DNA of 64,000 nucleotides. It comes from Luteimonas abyssi (GTDB taxonomy: Bacteria; Pseudomonadota; Gammaproteobacteria; Xanthomonadales; Xanthomonadaceae). Numbering within the stretch: position 1 is the first letter of the stretch; each line of letters begins with the position of its first letter. The translations under genes were made by a program, and so were the position numbers. The stretch lies in contig NZ_KQ759763.1 in the NCBI RefSeq assembly GCF_001482195.1, positions 3,819,559 through 3,883,558 on the forward strand, written 5' to 3'. Shown one piece after another: positions 1 through 7,626 of this stretch. A model generated the notes under the pieces. The model made no database searches, was not told where the DNA came from, and was given only the letters and a program-made list of their open reading frames with translations.

Positions 1-315
1 GAATTCGAGCTGCGCCCCATCCTGCATATCCTCCTGCACATCGCCGTGCCGGTCGCAGTCGCCCGGCTGTTCTGGCCGGCGTACTGGAAGCGCGCCGCGG
101 CCTGGATGCTGGCCGGCTGGTTGATCGATATCGATCACCTGCTGGCCGATCCGATCTATGCACCCGGGCGCTGCAGCATCGGCTTCCATCCGCTGCACAC
201 CTGGCCCGCGATCGCGGCCTACGGCGCGCTGACCGTGCCGCGGCGCACCCGCTGGCTCGGCGTCGGACTGCTCATCCACATCGTGTTGGACGCCATCGAT
301 TGCGTGCTGATGTAA
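1..315 (+). CDS. DUF6122-like small membrane protein (5' truncated by window edge)
   Basis: The reading frame is open from base 1 to the stop at 313-315, so the true start lies outside the window. The visible protein is about 104 residues. It has a hydrophobic N-terminal stretch, then the sequence LIDIDHLLADPIY and the conserved RCSIGFHPLH block, then another hydrophobic segment ending in LDAIDCVLM. This Asp/His-rich signature between membrane helices is typical of the DUF6122 family of inner-membrane proteins, which has no established function. A GTG at 46 could serve as an internal start, but in-frame codons before it (LRPILHILLHIA) look like genuine family sequence. No operon partner is visible; trmL follows on the opposite strand. 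Confidence 0.75.
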   Translation, partial: EFELRPILHILLHIAVPVAVARLFWPAYWKRAAAWMLAGWLIDIDHLLADPIYAPGRCSIGFHPLHTWPAIAAYGALTVPRRTRWLGVGLLIHIVLDAIDCVLM

Positions 316-398
316 CGCGCCGCGTCGTGGCCGGGTGCCTGTGTGCGCATCGCGACCATTGCGGATGCGTCGCTGTTTCACAGGTATCGCTGCTTTCC

Positions 399-863
399 TC
401 AGCTTCCGCCTTCGAAATCGAGCTGACGCCACGCCTCGAAGACCACCACCGCCACCGCGTTGGACAGATTCAAGCTGCGGTTGCCGGGCCGCATGGGCAG
501 CCGCAGGCGTTGGTCAGCCGGCACACGCGCGAGTACGTCGTCGGGTAGACCGCATGTTTCCGAGCCGAACAGGAACGCATCGCCCTCGGCGAACGCGACG
601 CGGTCGTGTCGCTGGCTGTTGCGCGTGGACAGCGCGAAAAGCCTGGAGGGCTCGATCTTCGTGAGCGCGGCCGACAGCGAGTCGTGCACCTGAAGCGCCG
701 CATACTCGTGGTAGTCGAGTCCTGCACGGCGCAGACGACGATCGTCGATGTCGAAGCCCAGCGGACGGATCAGGTGCAGGCGTGCGCCGGTGTTGGCGCA
801 CAGGCGGATCACGTTTCCGGTGTTGGGCGGGATTTCGGGCTGGTAAAGCAGAACGTCGAACAT
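399..863 (-). CDS. trmL: tRNA (cytidine(34)-2'-O)-methyltransferase TrmL
   Basis: A SPOUT-class RNA methyltransferase of 154 residues, close to the usual length of about 157. It 2'-O-methylates the wobble base (C34 or U34) of tRNA-Leu isoacceptors using S-adenosylmethionine. Visible family motifs are QPEIPPNTGNVIRLCANTG near the N-terminus, GSETCGLP (cofactor knot motif) and RSLNLSNAVAVVVFE near the C-terminus. The ATG at 863 was chosen because MFDVLLYQPEIPPNTGN matches the family N-terminus; upstream in-frame sequence is low-quality extension. It lies 37 bases downstream of a same-strand SDR gene and may be cotranscribed with it, with no evident functional link. Confidence 0.93.
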   Translation of the reverse strand: MFDVLLYQPEIPPNTGNVIRLCANTGARLHLIRPLGFDIDDRRLRRAGLDYHEYAALQVHDSLSAALTKIEPSRLFALSTRNSQRHDRVAFAEGDAFLFGSETCGLPDDVLARVPADQRLRLPMRPGNRSLNLSNAVAVVVFEAWRQLDFEGGS

Positions 864-900
864 CGGAAGGCCGGCCGCAGGGTCGGCACAGTGTGCCCGT

Positions 901-1608
901 TCACCAAGGAATCGGCGCACCCCGTTGGTCGAAGAAGCTGCCGGTGTCGGCGAGCGCCAGCCGGTCGATCCGTTCGAGCAGGCCGGACACCGCGTCGTCC
1001 GGCGTGAGTTCGGCGTGTTCCCCGCCCATGTCGGTACGCACCCAGCCCGGACTGACCGCGACCGCCACGATGCCGCGGGGCGCCAGCGCCTGGGCGAGCT
1101 GGACGGTGGCCATGTTCAATGCAGCCTTGCTGATCGCGTAGCTCGGCGTGCCGAAGCGGGTCGTGAGCCCGATCGCGCCGAGGCGGGACGACAGGTTCAC
1201 CACGCGCGCACCGTCGGCCAGGTGCGGTGCCAGCGCCTGGGTGAGCAACACCGGCGCCACGGCATTGGTGCGGAAGCTGTGCTCCAGGGTCTCGGCCTCG
1301 AGATGGCCGAATCGTTCGCCGGCGTGCAGCACGCCGGCGTTGTTGATCAGCAGATCCAGCCGCGCGTCGCCGACGGCCAGCGGCAATTCGCGGAGCAGCT
1401 CGTCGCGCGCACGTGCATCGGTCACCTCCAGTGGCAGGACATGCAGGCGACCCGGGTGTTCGCCGGCCAGTGCATTGAGTGCGCCGGCCTTGCCCGGCTG
1501 CCGCGCCGTGGCGACGACGTGATCGCCGCGGGCGAGCAGCTGGCGGGCGAACTCGAGGCCCAGGCCGCGGTTGGCGCCGGTGATCAGGACGTGGCGGGAT
1601 GTCGTCAT
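901..1608 (-). CDS. SDR family oxidoreductase (C-factor/carbonyl reductase type)
   Basis: A classical short-chain dehydrogenase/reductase of 235 residues. The N-terminal Rossmann motif ITGANRGLGLEFA, the LLINNAGVLHAG motif, the catalytic serine in VNLSSRLG and the YAISK catalytic pair are all visible, so the enzyme should be an active NAD(P)-dependent oxidoreductase. The C-terminal SGSFFDQ-like ending (TGSFFDQRGAPIPW) is characteristic of the CsgA/C-factor-like subgroup. The substrate cannot be inferred. ATG 1608 begins MTTSRHVLITGA, the expected SDR start; the frame stays open further upstream but that part is not protein-like. It precedes trmL on the same strand. Confidence 0.88.
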   Translation of the reverse strand: MTTSRHVLITGANRGLGLEFARQLLARGDHVVATARQPGKAGALNALAGEHPGRLHVLPLEVTDARARDELLRELPLAVGDARLDLLINNAGVLHAGERFGHLEAETLEHSFRTNAVAPVLLTQALAPHLADGARVVNLSSRLGAIGLTTRFGTPSYAISKAALNMATVQLAQALAPRGIVAVAVSPGWVRTDMGGEHAELTPDDAVSGLLERIDRLALADTGSFFDQRGAPIPW

Positions 1609-1753
1609 GGCCGGCAGTCTGGGGATATCGCCGCCATCACCGCGTGACCGCGGTCTGAACGTGCATGCGGGCCGCGCGGATCGCCGCTCGTGCGTTCGGG
1701 GAGTATCCTGCCCGACGGCCGCTTTCGGCCGCCTGCCACCGGAGTCCGTCCCG

Positions 1754-2089
1754 ATGAAGCAATCCATCCGCGTTCGCCCCGCTGCCGTCGCGGTTGCGGC
1801 CCTGTTGATGCTCGGCGCGGGCGGCTGCACCTGGGTGCACATGGCGCCGGGCGCCAGCAGCGTGCGCGTGGCCGCCTCCGAACCCACGGGCTGCGAGAAG
1901 CGCGGCGAGGTGGAGGTCTCGGTGAAGCACAGCATCGCGTTCATCGATCGCAACCAGCTCCGTGTGCGCGAGGAGCTGGAAACCCTCGCACGCAACGAGG
2001 CCCCCGGCATCGGGGCCGATACCGTGTTCCCGCTCGAGCCGCCGGCGCGGGGCAGTCAGCGCTTCGGTGCGTGGCGCTGCGGCGGCTGA
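1754..2089 (+). CDS. DUF4156 domain lipoprotein
   Basis: A 111-residue protein with a positively charged start, a hydrophobic segment and a lipobox LGAGGC, placing the lipidated cysteine at residue 25. The mature part contains the spaced pattern of DUF4156 lipoproteins: one internal cysteine (PTGCEKRGEV), then REELETLARNEAPGIGADTV, a motif shared with envelope lipoproteins of unknown role. It is expected to be anchored in the outer membrane. A possible -10 element (TATCCT) lies around 45 bases upstream. The gene stands alone, divergent from the SDR. Function unknown; the family call is fairly confident. Confidence 0.82.
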   Translation: MKQSIRVRPAAVAVAALLMLGAGGCTWVHMAPGASSVRVAASEPTGCEKRGEVEVSVKHSIAFIDRNQLRVREELETLARNEAPGIGADTVFPLEPPARGSQRFGAWRCGG

Positions 2090-2447
2090 CATCCCGGCCG
2101 GTGGTGCCCACCGATCCATGTACGGGATCCCGCATGACCACGTCCTGGAAGGCGAAGCCCACGCCCTCCGGGGATGAAGCCGTTCCACTGACGGGTCCTG
2201 GCATCGATTCGGGTCGTCAGCAGTACGGACTGAGCGCCTGACACGCTCCGGCGGACGAGCCGCGCGCTCGTTCTTGCCGCATGGAGAAGGAATGGCAGGG
2301 CTCGCCTCTCCGAGCCGCAGAATGCCGCCGCGTGCCCGCAGCGCCACGCCATCGTGCGCCGTTCAGCCCGCTGACCGCGCGCCAATGCGCGAGTGGCCGG
2401 AAGCCGGTACCCTATGTCACCTTTTTTTAACGTTGGGGCCTCCGCCC
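2090..2447 (+). other. Gene-free stretch upstream of oleA
   Basis: 358 bases with no convincing coding sequence on either strand. The open frames here are short and have no codon-position bias. It includes a small inverted repeat (2299-2304 with 2311-2316, CCTCTC loop) and, just before oleA, a short T-run at 2421-2427. The oleA promoter presumably lies near the end, around the TACCCTATGT stretch at about 2408-2417, but no convincing -35 element can be defined. Confidence 0.5.
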
Positions 2448-3464
2448 ATGCTCTTCGAACATGTCGCCATCGCCGGCCTGGCCCATATCGACGCCCCGCG
2501 GCGGCTGTCTTCCGATGAGATCAACGCGCGCCTGAAGCCCACGCTGGATCGTCTCAACATCCGCACCGACGTGCTCAAGGATATCGCCGGCATCTACGAG
2601 CGCCGGCTGTGGGACGACGACGTGCAGGCCTCCGACGCCGCCACCCTGGCCGCGGTCAAGGCACTGGCCGACGCCGGTATCGATCCCGACAAGGTCGGCC
2701 TGCTGGTCAACACGTCGGTCAGCCGCGATTACCTGGAGCCGTCCACGGCCAGCATCGTCAGCGGCAATCTCGGCCTGTCCGACACCTGCCAGAACTTCGA
2801 CCTCGCCAACGCCTGCCTGGCCTTCCTCAACGGCATGGACGTGGCCAGCCGGATGATCGAGCGCGGCGAGATCGACTACGCCCTGGTCGTCGACGGCGAG
2901 ACCGCCAACCTCGCCTACGAGAAGACCATCGAGCGTCTGTCCAGCCCGGACGCCACCGAAGAGGATTTCCGCAACGAACTGGCCACCCTGACCCTGGGCT
3001 GCGGCGCGGCGGCGATGGTGCTGGCACGCGCCGAACTGGCGCCGGGCGCGCCGCGTTACCGCGGTGGCGTCACCCGGGCGGCGACCGAGTGGAACACCCT
3101 GTGCCGCGGCAACCTCGACCGCATGGTCACCGACACCCGCATGCTCCTGATCGAAGGCATCAAGCTGGCGCAGAAGACGTTCGTCGCGGCGCGCGCCAAG
3201 CTCGGCTGGGCGGTGGAGGAGATGGACGAGTTCGTCATCCATCAGGTCAGCAAGGCGCACACCGCCGCCTTCATCAAGGCGTTCAACATCGATCCGAAGA
3301 AGGTCATGACCATCTTCGGCGAGCACGGCAACATCGGCCCGGCCTCGGTGCCGATCGTGCTGTCGAAGCTGCGCGAGGGCGGGCGCCTGAAGAAGGGCAG
3401 CCGCGTCGCGCTGCTGGGCATCGGCTCGGGCCTGAACTGCTCGATGGCCGAGGTGGTCTGGTAA
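2448..3464 (+). CDS. oleA: OleA, thiolase-fold condensing enzyme of olefin synthesis
   Basis: A 338-residue thiolase-superfamily enzyme that performs head-to-head condensation of two long-chain acyl-CoAs to a 2-alkyl-3-keto acid, the first step of long-chain olefin biosynthesis. The catalytic set is visible with a constant 20-residue offset from the numbering used for Xanthomonas campestris OleA: Glu97 (DYLEPST), Cys123 (LANACLAF), His265 (VIHQVSKAH) and Asn295 (EHGNIGPAS). This excludes a standard FabH or HMG-CoA synthase reading. ATG 2448 gives MLFEHVAIAGLAHIDAP, the family start. oleB, oleC and oleD lie downstream on the same strand, but oleB is separated by a minus-strand phytochrome pair. 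A strong terminator follows oleA, so oleA is probably its own transcript. Confidence 0.95.
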   Translation: MLFEHVAIAGLAHIDAPRRLSSDEINARLKPTLDRLNIRTDVLKDIAGIYERRLWDDDVQASDAATLAAVKALADAGIDPDKVGLLVNTSVSRDYLEPSTASIVSGNLGLSDTCQNFDLANACLAFLNGMDVASRMIERGEIDYALVVDGETANLAYEKTIERLSSPDATEEDFRNELATLTLGCGAAAMVLARAELAPGAPRYRGGVTRAATEWNTLCRGNLDRMVTDTRMLLIEGIKLAQKTFVAARAKLGWAVEEMDEFVIHQVSKAHTAAFIKAFNIDPKKVMTIFGEHGNIGPASVPIVLSKLREGGRLKKGSRVALLGIGSGLNCSMAEVVW

Positions 3465-3516
3465 CCGACCGCGTCGCCATGCTGCGGCCGATCGGCGTTC
3501 CTGTCGACGGGCGAAG

Positions 3517-3550
3517 AAAAAGGCCGGCGATTCGCCGGCCTTTTGCTTTT
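3517..3550 (+). terminator. Intrinsic terminator after oleA (bidirectional)
   Basis: A near-perfect hairpin, GGCCGGCGA (3522-3530) paired with TTCGCCGGCC (3531-3540), is preceded by an A-run and followed by TTTTGCTTTT. The A-run and T-run flanks let it end transcription from both oleA (plus) and bphP (minus). Confidence 0.88.
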
Positions 3551-3596
3551 CGATGCCGGCCGTAGGGATCGGTAGGCAGGCCTCGCGACCGATCCT

Positions 3597-5330
3597 TCAG
3601 TCGTTGGCCGCGCCTACCGGCTCCTCACCGGCACCGATCAGCGACTGCAGTTCGGTCTCGAGCGTGGAGATACGCTCGGCCAGGCGCGCGGCCTCGTCGG
3701 GCCCCACGTGCACCAGACCCTCGAGCAGTTCCGACAGCTGCAGCAGTCGCTGGCGTTGGTCGCGCACTTCCATGCGCGTACGACGCGCCCGGAGGTCGCC
3801 GATCTCGGCCCGCATGTGGCTGCGGCGATAGCGCTCGCGCAGCAGCATCGAGAGGCGATCGGCGATGCGGTAGTCGGCATCGCTCCACGGCACGCTGCGG
3901 CCGCGCACGGTCTCATGCCAGGCCGCGAACGAGGCGCGCGGTCCCAGACGTTTGCCCGACGCATCGAGCTGCATCGGCTCGTCGGGACGGCCGGCCCAGC
4001 GGATCTCCTCGACTTCCTCGCAGCGGAAGAAATACAGCCATTCGTCGGCACCGGGATCGAGCGGCAGTGCGAGCACGCCAGCGAGTCCATCGCCGTTGGC
4101 CTCACCCAGCCAGTCTTCGGCGCGGTGCGTGCTCAGCAGCCCCGGCCCGCTGCGCTGGTCGATCCAGCCGGCGAGCATGGGCATGGCGTCCGGGCCCGGA
4201 GTGCGACCGGCAGTGTGCCAATGTCGGTTCTGCACCAGCGCCACACCGTCGCAGCCGATCGCCTTGCGGACCAGTTCGAGCTCGCTGGTGAGCGCCAGTC
4301 GCGGGTCGCTGGCCGCATCCAGCCTGACGGCGAGGGTGTCGCGGACGCTGCGCGCATCCTCTTCGTGCGACAGCGCACTCTGCTGTTCGCGCGCGGCGAT
4401 GCGCATCGAAACGAACAGGCCGAACAGATCGGCGGCCGCGCGCACGCCGGGCGACAGCTGTCGCGGTGTGCGGTGATGGCAGGCGATCAGGCCCCACAGG
4501 CGGCCGCCGGAGATCACCGAAATCGAGGCGGAGGCGGCCACGCCCATGTTGCGCATGTACTCCATGTGCACCGGCGACACGCTGCGCAGGGCATGCTGGC
4601 TGAGATCCAACGGTTGGCCGTCCGCACGGCGATCGGGCACGACCGGAACGGGCACGTACGACACATCGGGAATCACCCGCACACGATTGCGCATGTACAG
4701 CGCGCGCGCCTGCGAGGGAATGTCCGAGCCGGGATAACGCAGACCGAGATACGACGGCATCTCCGAGTCGCGCGATTCGGCGATCACCTCGCCGGCATCG
4801 TCGTGGCGGAAGCGGTAGACCATGACCCGGTCGTAGCCGGTCAGCAGGCGGACCTGTTCGGCGACCTGCTGGTTGAAGTCATCGGCTTCCTCGTTGCCGG
4901 CCAGGCGCGCGATCATCGACTGGGCGACCACCGTCGGCGAGCGCTCGCTGGACGCGCTACGCGGCTGGACTTCGATCTCCAGGTGGACCAGCCCGTCGGC
5001 GACGTGCACACCGATGTCGCACAGCTGCGCCATCGGGCCGATGTTGCCGACGGCCGCGCGTTGGGGCGGTGCGCCCAGCTCGCTGAAACCGATCGTCTCG
5101 GCGATGGGCCCGATGAGGTCCTGGGTGAAGAATTCGCGCAACGAGTGCCGCAGCATCTCCTCGACGCTGGCGCCGGTGAGTTCCTCGATATTGGCCGACA
5201 CGTGCCGGATGGTCCAATCGGGCAGGGCGCAGCTGATCATGTACCCGTGCGGCTGGATCGCGCCGGACAGGTGGATCGGCTCGTTGGCGCAGGCTTGCAG
5301 GGCGCGATCGAGTTCGGGGGAATGGCTCAT
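3597..5330 (-). CDS. bphP: Bacteriophytochrome photosensory protein lacking a kinase domain
   Basis: 577 residues with PAS-GAF-PHY architecture. Cys14 (QACANEPIH) is in the N-terminal extension where biliverdin attaches in bacterial phytochromes. QPHG follows at 26-29, then YPGSDIP (199-205, the DIP motif), the conserved His255 (SPVHMEYM) and the PHY tongue motif GPRASFAAWHETVRG near 463. After the PHY domain only about 72 residues remain: a charged, heptad-like helix and a short tail. There is no histidine-kinase H-box or ATPase, no GGDEF and no PAS9 module like that on Xanthomonas BphP. It is therefore a red/far-red sensor with a non-canonical output, perhaps a partner protein. ATG 5330 overlaps the bphO stop (ATGA), so the two are translationally coupled. 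Confidence 0.92.
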   Translation of the reverse strand: MSHSPELDRALQACANEPIHLSGAIQPHGYMISCALPDWTIRHVSANIEELTGASVEEMLRHSLREFFTQDLIGPIAETIGFSELGAPPQRAAVGNIGPMAQLCDIGVHVADGLVHLEIEVQPRSASSERSPTVVAQSMIARLAGNEEADDFNQQVAEQVRLLTGYDRVMVYRFRHDDAGEVIAESRDSEMPSYLGLRYPGSDIPSQARALYMRNRVRVIPDVSYVPVPVVPDRRADGQPLDLSQHALRSVSPVHMEYMRNMGVAASASISVISGGRLWGLIACHHRTPRQLSPGVRAAADLFGLFVSMRIAAREQQSALSHEEDARSVRDTLAVRLDAASDPRLALTSELELVRKAIGCDGVALVQNRHWHTAGRTPGPDAMPMLAGWIDQRSGPGLLSTHRAEDWLGEANGDGLAGVLALPLDPGADEWLYFFRCEEVEEIRWAGRPDEPMQLDASGKRLGPRASFAAWHETVRGRSVPWSDADYRIADRLSMLLRERYRRSHMRAEIGDLRARRTRMEVRDQRQRLLQLSELLEGLVHVGPDEAARLAERISTLETELQSLIGAGEEPVGAAND

Positions 5331-5887
5331 GGAATGGCATCCAATTGGAGCGCGCGGCGGAAGCTGGCTTCCGCCGAAGCGAACGCATCGCGCGCGCCGC
5401 GCACGAGCAGGGTGATGCGACGGTTCTGTGTCGGTTCGATCGCCGACAACCGCTTGAGCAGATTCGCCCATGCATCGCCATCGGTGTGCGCGGCAAGGAA
5501 GCGCGCGCCGTTGTCGGCATCGAAGCCGAGCTTGCGCGCATCGCGTTGCAGCAGACGCGCACCCAGACTGCTGCCGACGATGACGTACTCCCAGCCCAGT
5601 CGTTCTTCGGGCAGGCCGGCGCGACGCAGCACGCCGCGCGGCGGCAGGGCCGGCACGCCGAGCGTGGCGAGATCGCGCGCGACCCACAGGGAGCGCCGCG
5701 GAAGCTCATCCAGAACCACTTCCGCGTCGCCGAGGAACCGATGCATCGCTTGCAGATACGCGCGATACGTAGCAGCATCCTGCAGCCCGCCCTGCATCAG
5801 CGCGTCGAGACGCGCATGCGCTTCCGAGGTCGCGGACCGCAACGCGGTGCGCGAGGTGTCTTCGTGTTGGTGAAGAGCTTGTGACAT
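5327..5887 (-). CDS. bphO: Heme oxygenase BphO (biliverdin-forming)
   Basis: A 186-residue bacterial heme oxygenase that opens heme to biliverdin, the chromophore for the adjacent phytochrome. His24 in TSEAHARLDALM is the likely proximal heme ligand. The distal-helix segment WEYVIVGSSLGARLL carries the glycine-rich VxGSxLG motif typical of the family. ATG 5887 (MSQALHQHEDTSRTAL) fits the family start. Its TGA overlaps the bphP ATG by four bases, making a classic bphO-bphP operon that supplies and uses chromophore together. It is transcribed divergently from oleB. Electron donor unknown. Confidence 0.92.
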   Translation of the reverse strand: MSQALHQHEDTSRTALRSATSEAHARLDALMQGGLQDAATYRAYLQAMHRFLGDAEVVLDELPRRSLWVARDLATLGVPALPPRGVLRRAGLPEERLGWEYVIVGSSLGARLLQRDARKLGFDADNGARFLAAHTDGDAWANLLKRLSAIEPTQNRRITLLVRGARDAFASAEASFRRALQLDAIP

Positions 5888-6007
5888 GGGTCGAGCATAC
5901 AGGGCGCGGGCGGTTTGCACGTTCATCTTGATGACCTGTGCTGAATGCGACAAACCGCGATAGACGGCCTCAATGGCGCCATTTTCCGGCATCGTCGCCG
6001 CGCCGTT

Positions 6008-6013
6008 TACAAT
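6008..6013 (+). promoter_or_regulatory. Candidate -10 box for oleB
   Basis: TACAAT lies 38 bases before the GTG of oleB, in the 164-base divergent region shared with bphO. The best upstream partner (TTTTCC at 5982-5987) is at a long spacing, so the -35 assignment is weak. Confidence 0.4.
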
Positions 6014-6051
6014 TGCCGGCAATGTTCTGACTACGCCGCCCGGCACGCCTC

Positions 6052-6942
6052 GTGCACCTTCCTGACTATCCCTTTACCGGGCAGCGGATCGACGTCCGCC
6101 CCGGCGTCTTCCAGCATGTGCTCGACGAAGGCCCGCGCGATGGCGAGGTCGTCGTCATGCTGCACGGCAATCCGTCCTGGAGTTACTACTGGCGCCACCT
6201 GGTGCTGGGTCTGCGCGACCGCTATCGCTGCATCGTGCCGGACCACATCGGCATGGGGTTGTCCGACAAGCCGGGCGACGCGCGGTATGCGTACACGTTG
6301 CAATCGCGGACGGACGATCTCGAGACCGTGCTCGACCGTCTCGGCATCCACGGTCCGGTGACCCTGGCCGTACACGACTGGGGCGGCATGATCGGTTTCG
6401 GCTGGGCATTGCGGAATCCCGCGCGGGTTCGCCGCCTGGTGGTGCTCAACACCGCGGCGTTTCCGCTGCCCGCGGAAAAGCCGATGCCCTGGCAGATCGC
6501 GTTCGGCCGCGACTGGAAACTCGGCGAACTGGTGATTCGCCGGTTCAACGCGTTCTCGTCCGGCGCGTCCTGGATCGGTGTGACGCGTCGCATGCCGGCC
6601 GATGTACGGCGCGCCTATGTCGCGCCTTACGATTCGTGGGCGAATCGCATCGCCACGGTGCGCTTCATGCAGGACATTCCGCTGGGGCCGGGCGATGCCG
6701 CATGGTCGCTGCTCGAAGCCGCCGGGCAGGCGCTGCCGGGATATGCCGACCGACCGGCCTTCATCGGCTGGGGTCTGAAGGACTTCGTGTTCGACCATCA
6801 TTTCCTGCGCGGCTTCCGGCAGGCGCTGCCGCAGGCGGAGGTGGACGCGTTCGAGGATGCCGGGCATTACGTGTTGGAGGACCGGCACGAGATCCTGGTG
6901 CCGCGCATCCGTGCATTCCTGGATGCTCATCCGCTGGAGTGA
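6052..6942 (+). CDS. oleB: OleB, beta-lactone decarboxylase (alpha/beta hydrolase)
   Basis: 296 residues, homologous to haloalkane dehalogenases. OleB removes CO2 from a beta-lactone to give the cis-alkene, the final step of the ole pathway. The nucleophile Asp109 sits in VHDWGGMIGF and the catalytic His272 in AGHYVLED. The oxyanion region HGNPSWSYYWRHL and DHIGMGLSDKP are also present. Both positions are offset by five from published Xanthomonas OleB numbering, which supports orthology. The only plausible start is GTG 6052, because an in-frame stop lies a few codons upstream and no ATG intervenes. The ribosome-binding site is weak. It is separated from oleA by bphOP and from oleC by a minus-strand YkgJ gene. 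Confidence 0.93.
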   Translation: MHLPDYPFTGQRIDVRPGVFQHVLDEGPRDGEVVVMLHGNPSWSYYWRHLVLGLRDRYRCIVPDHIGMGLSDKPGDARYAYTLQSRTDDLETVLDRLGIHGPVTLAVHDWGGMIGFGWALRNPARVRRLVVLNTAAFPLPAEKPMPWQIAFGRDWKLGELVIRRFNAFSSGASWIGVTRRMPADVRRAYVAPYDSWANRIATVRFMQDIPLGPGDAAWSLLEAAGQALPGYADRPAFIGWGLKDFVFDHHFLRGFRQALPQAEVDAFEDAGHYVLEDRHEILVPRIRAFLDAHPLE

Positions 6943-7018
6943 GGGCTGCAACAGCGGTCCACACGGGGGCTGGCATCACGCGGGCCGGCCCCGGGATTCC
7001 GATCCGATGGGCCCGGGC

Positions 7019-7483
7019 TCAGGCGTGGGGGGCGGTGCCCGCCATGCCGGGCGGACGGTCGTCGGCCGCTGGCGGGACCGACGCGATCGCGACACCGTTC
7101 GGTACCGCCATGTCCGTCTGCGCGCGTAGGTAATCCTGCCAGTCGGCTTCGGTGAGGACGGGGAAGCCGTGGCGGAGGCGGGCGCGATCGCATTGCCCGC
7201 TGCGCGGACCGGTGCCGTCTTCCAGCGAGGCGGGCACCTCGCGGCAGACGCTGGGTCGCTGTGGATGGATCGAGCAGCGCGCGCGCACGCCGATCTCGGC
7301 ATCCAACGCGATGCAGCGTGGCGCCGCGGCCCAGGTGCCGCGCATCACCAGGCGATGGGCGTCGAGCGTTTCGGTCAGCTCGGCAGGCACTTGGCCGCCC
7401 AGTTCGGGCGCGGCCTCCGACCAGTGGAAGCCGACGCGGTAGGTGGCGCAGCAAGCGCCGCAGCTCAGGCACGGGTGGGACAT
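7019..7483 (-). CDS. YkgJ-family cysteine-cluster protein
   Basis: 154 residues beginning MSHPCLSCGACCATYRVGF. The CxxCxxCC cluster and the later Cys residues (RCIALD, RCSIHPQRPSVC, GQCDRARL) form the presumed Zn- or Fe-S-binding motif of the YkgJ/DUF family. The ATG at 7483 opens directly onto the first cysteine, as in relatives. Function is unknown; the family is often annotated as a Zn/Fe chelating protein. It lies on the opposite strand between oleB (convergent, 76 bases) and oleC (divergent), so it splits the olefin locus. Its promoter region is shared with that of oleC and contains an 8-bp tandem repeat. Confidence 0.87.
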   Translation of the reverse strand: MSHPCLSCGACCATYRVGFHWSEAAPELGGQVPAELTETLDAHRLVMRGTWAAAPRCIALDAEIGVRARCSIHPQRPSVCREVPASLEDGTGPRSGQCDRARLRHGFPVLTEADWQDYLRAQTDMAVPNGVAIASVPPAADDRPPGMAGTAPHA

Positions 7484-7554
7484 GTGCGACCGCGTCGTAG
7501 GGGAGGTCCGGGGAGGTGCGGCATTCTGCGCGCGGCCCGTGCGGCCCGCAAGAC

Positions 7555-7590
7555 GGGATGAGGGGATGAGGGGATGAGGGGATGAGGGGA
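7555..7590. repeat. Short tandem repeat, 8-bp unit AGGGGATG
   Basis: Four and a half near-identical copies of the octamer run through this stretch (GGGATG then AGGGGATG three times then AGGGGAT). Each copy contains an ATG, at 7558, 7566, 7574 and 7582. It lies between ykgJ and oleC on divergent strands. Slipped-strand mispairing could change its copy number. Confidence 0.9.
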
Positions 7591-7614
7591 TCGGGCCTGC
7601 CGGAGGCGGCACGG

Positions 7615-7620
7615 TATCCT
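7615..7620 (+). promoter_or_regulatory. Candidate -10 box for oleC, consistent with leaderless start
   Basis: TATCCT ends exactly six bases before ATG 7627. The same spacing is seen before ubiJ, ydfG and the DUF1820 gene, where the hexamer is TACAAT or TATAAT. Transcription would start at or next to the A of the ATG. Confidence 0.4.
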
Positions 7621-7626
7621 GTGGCG

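Noticed and set aside
1637..2347. Minus-strand frame over the DUF4156 gene and its downstream region
   Set aside because: It has no recognisable domain and a stop-free region due to composition. The plus-strand lipoprotein has a clear lipobox.
3708..5873. Long open frame of about 721 codons on the plus strand opposite bphP and bphO
   Set aside because: It lies over the bphP-bphO genes, whose motifs are intact, and its translation is low-complexity His/Gly/Arg/Ala-rich. It is a shadow of GC-rich codon bias.
7555..7590. Possible CRISPR repeats
   Set aside because: The unit is 8 bp with no spacers, so this is a simple tandem repeat.
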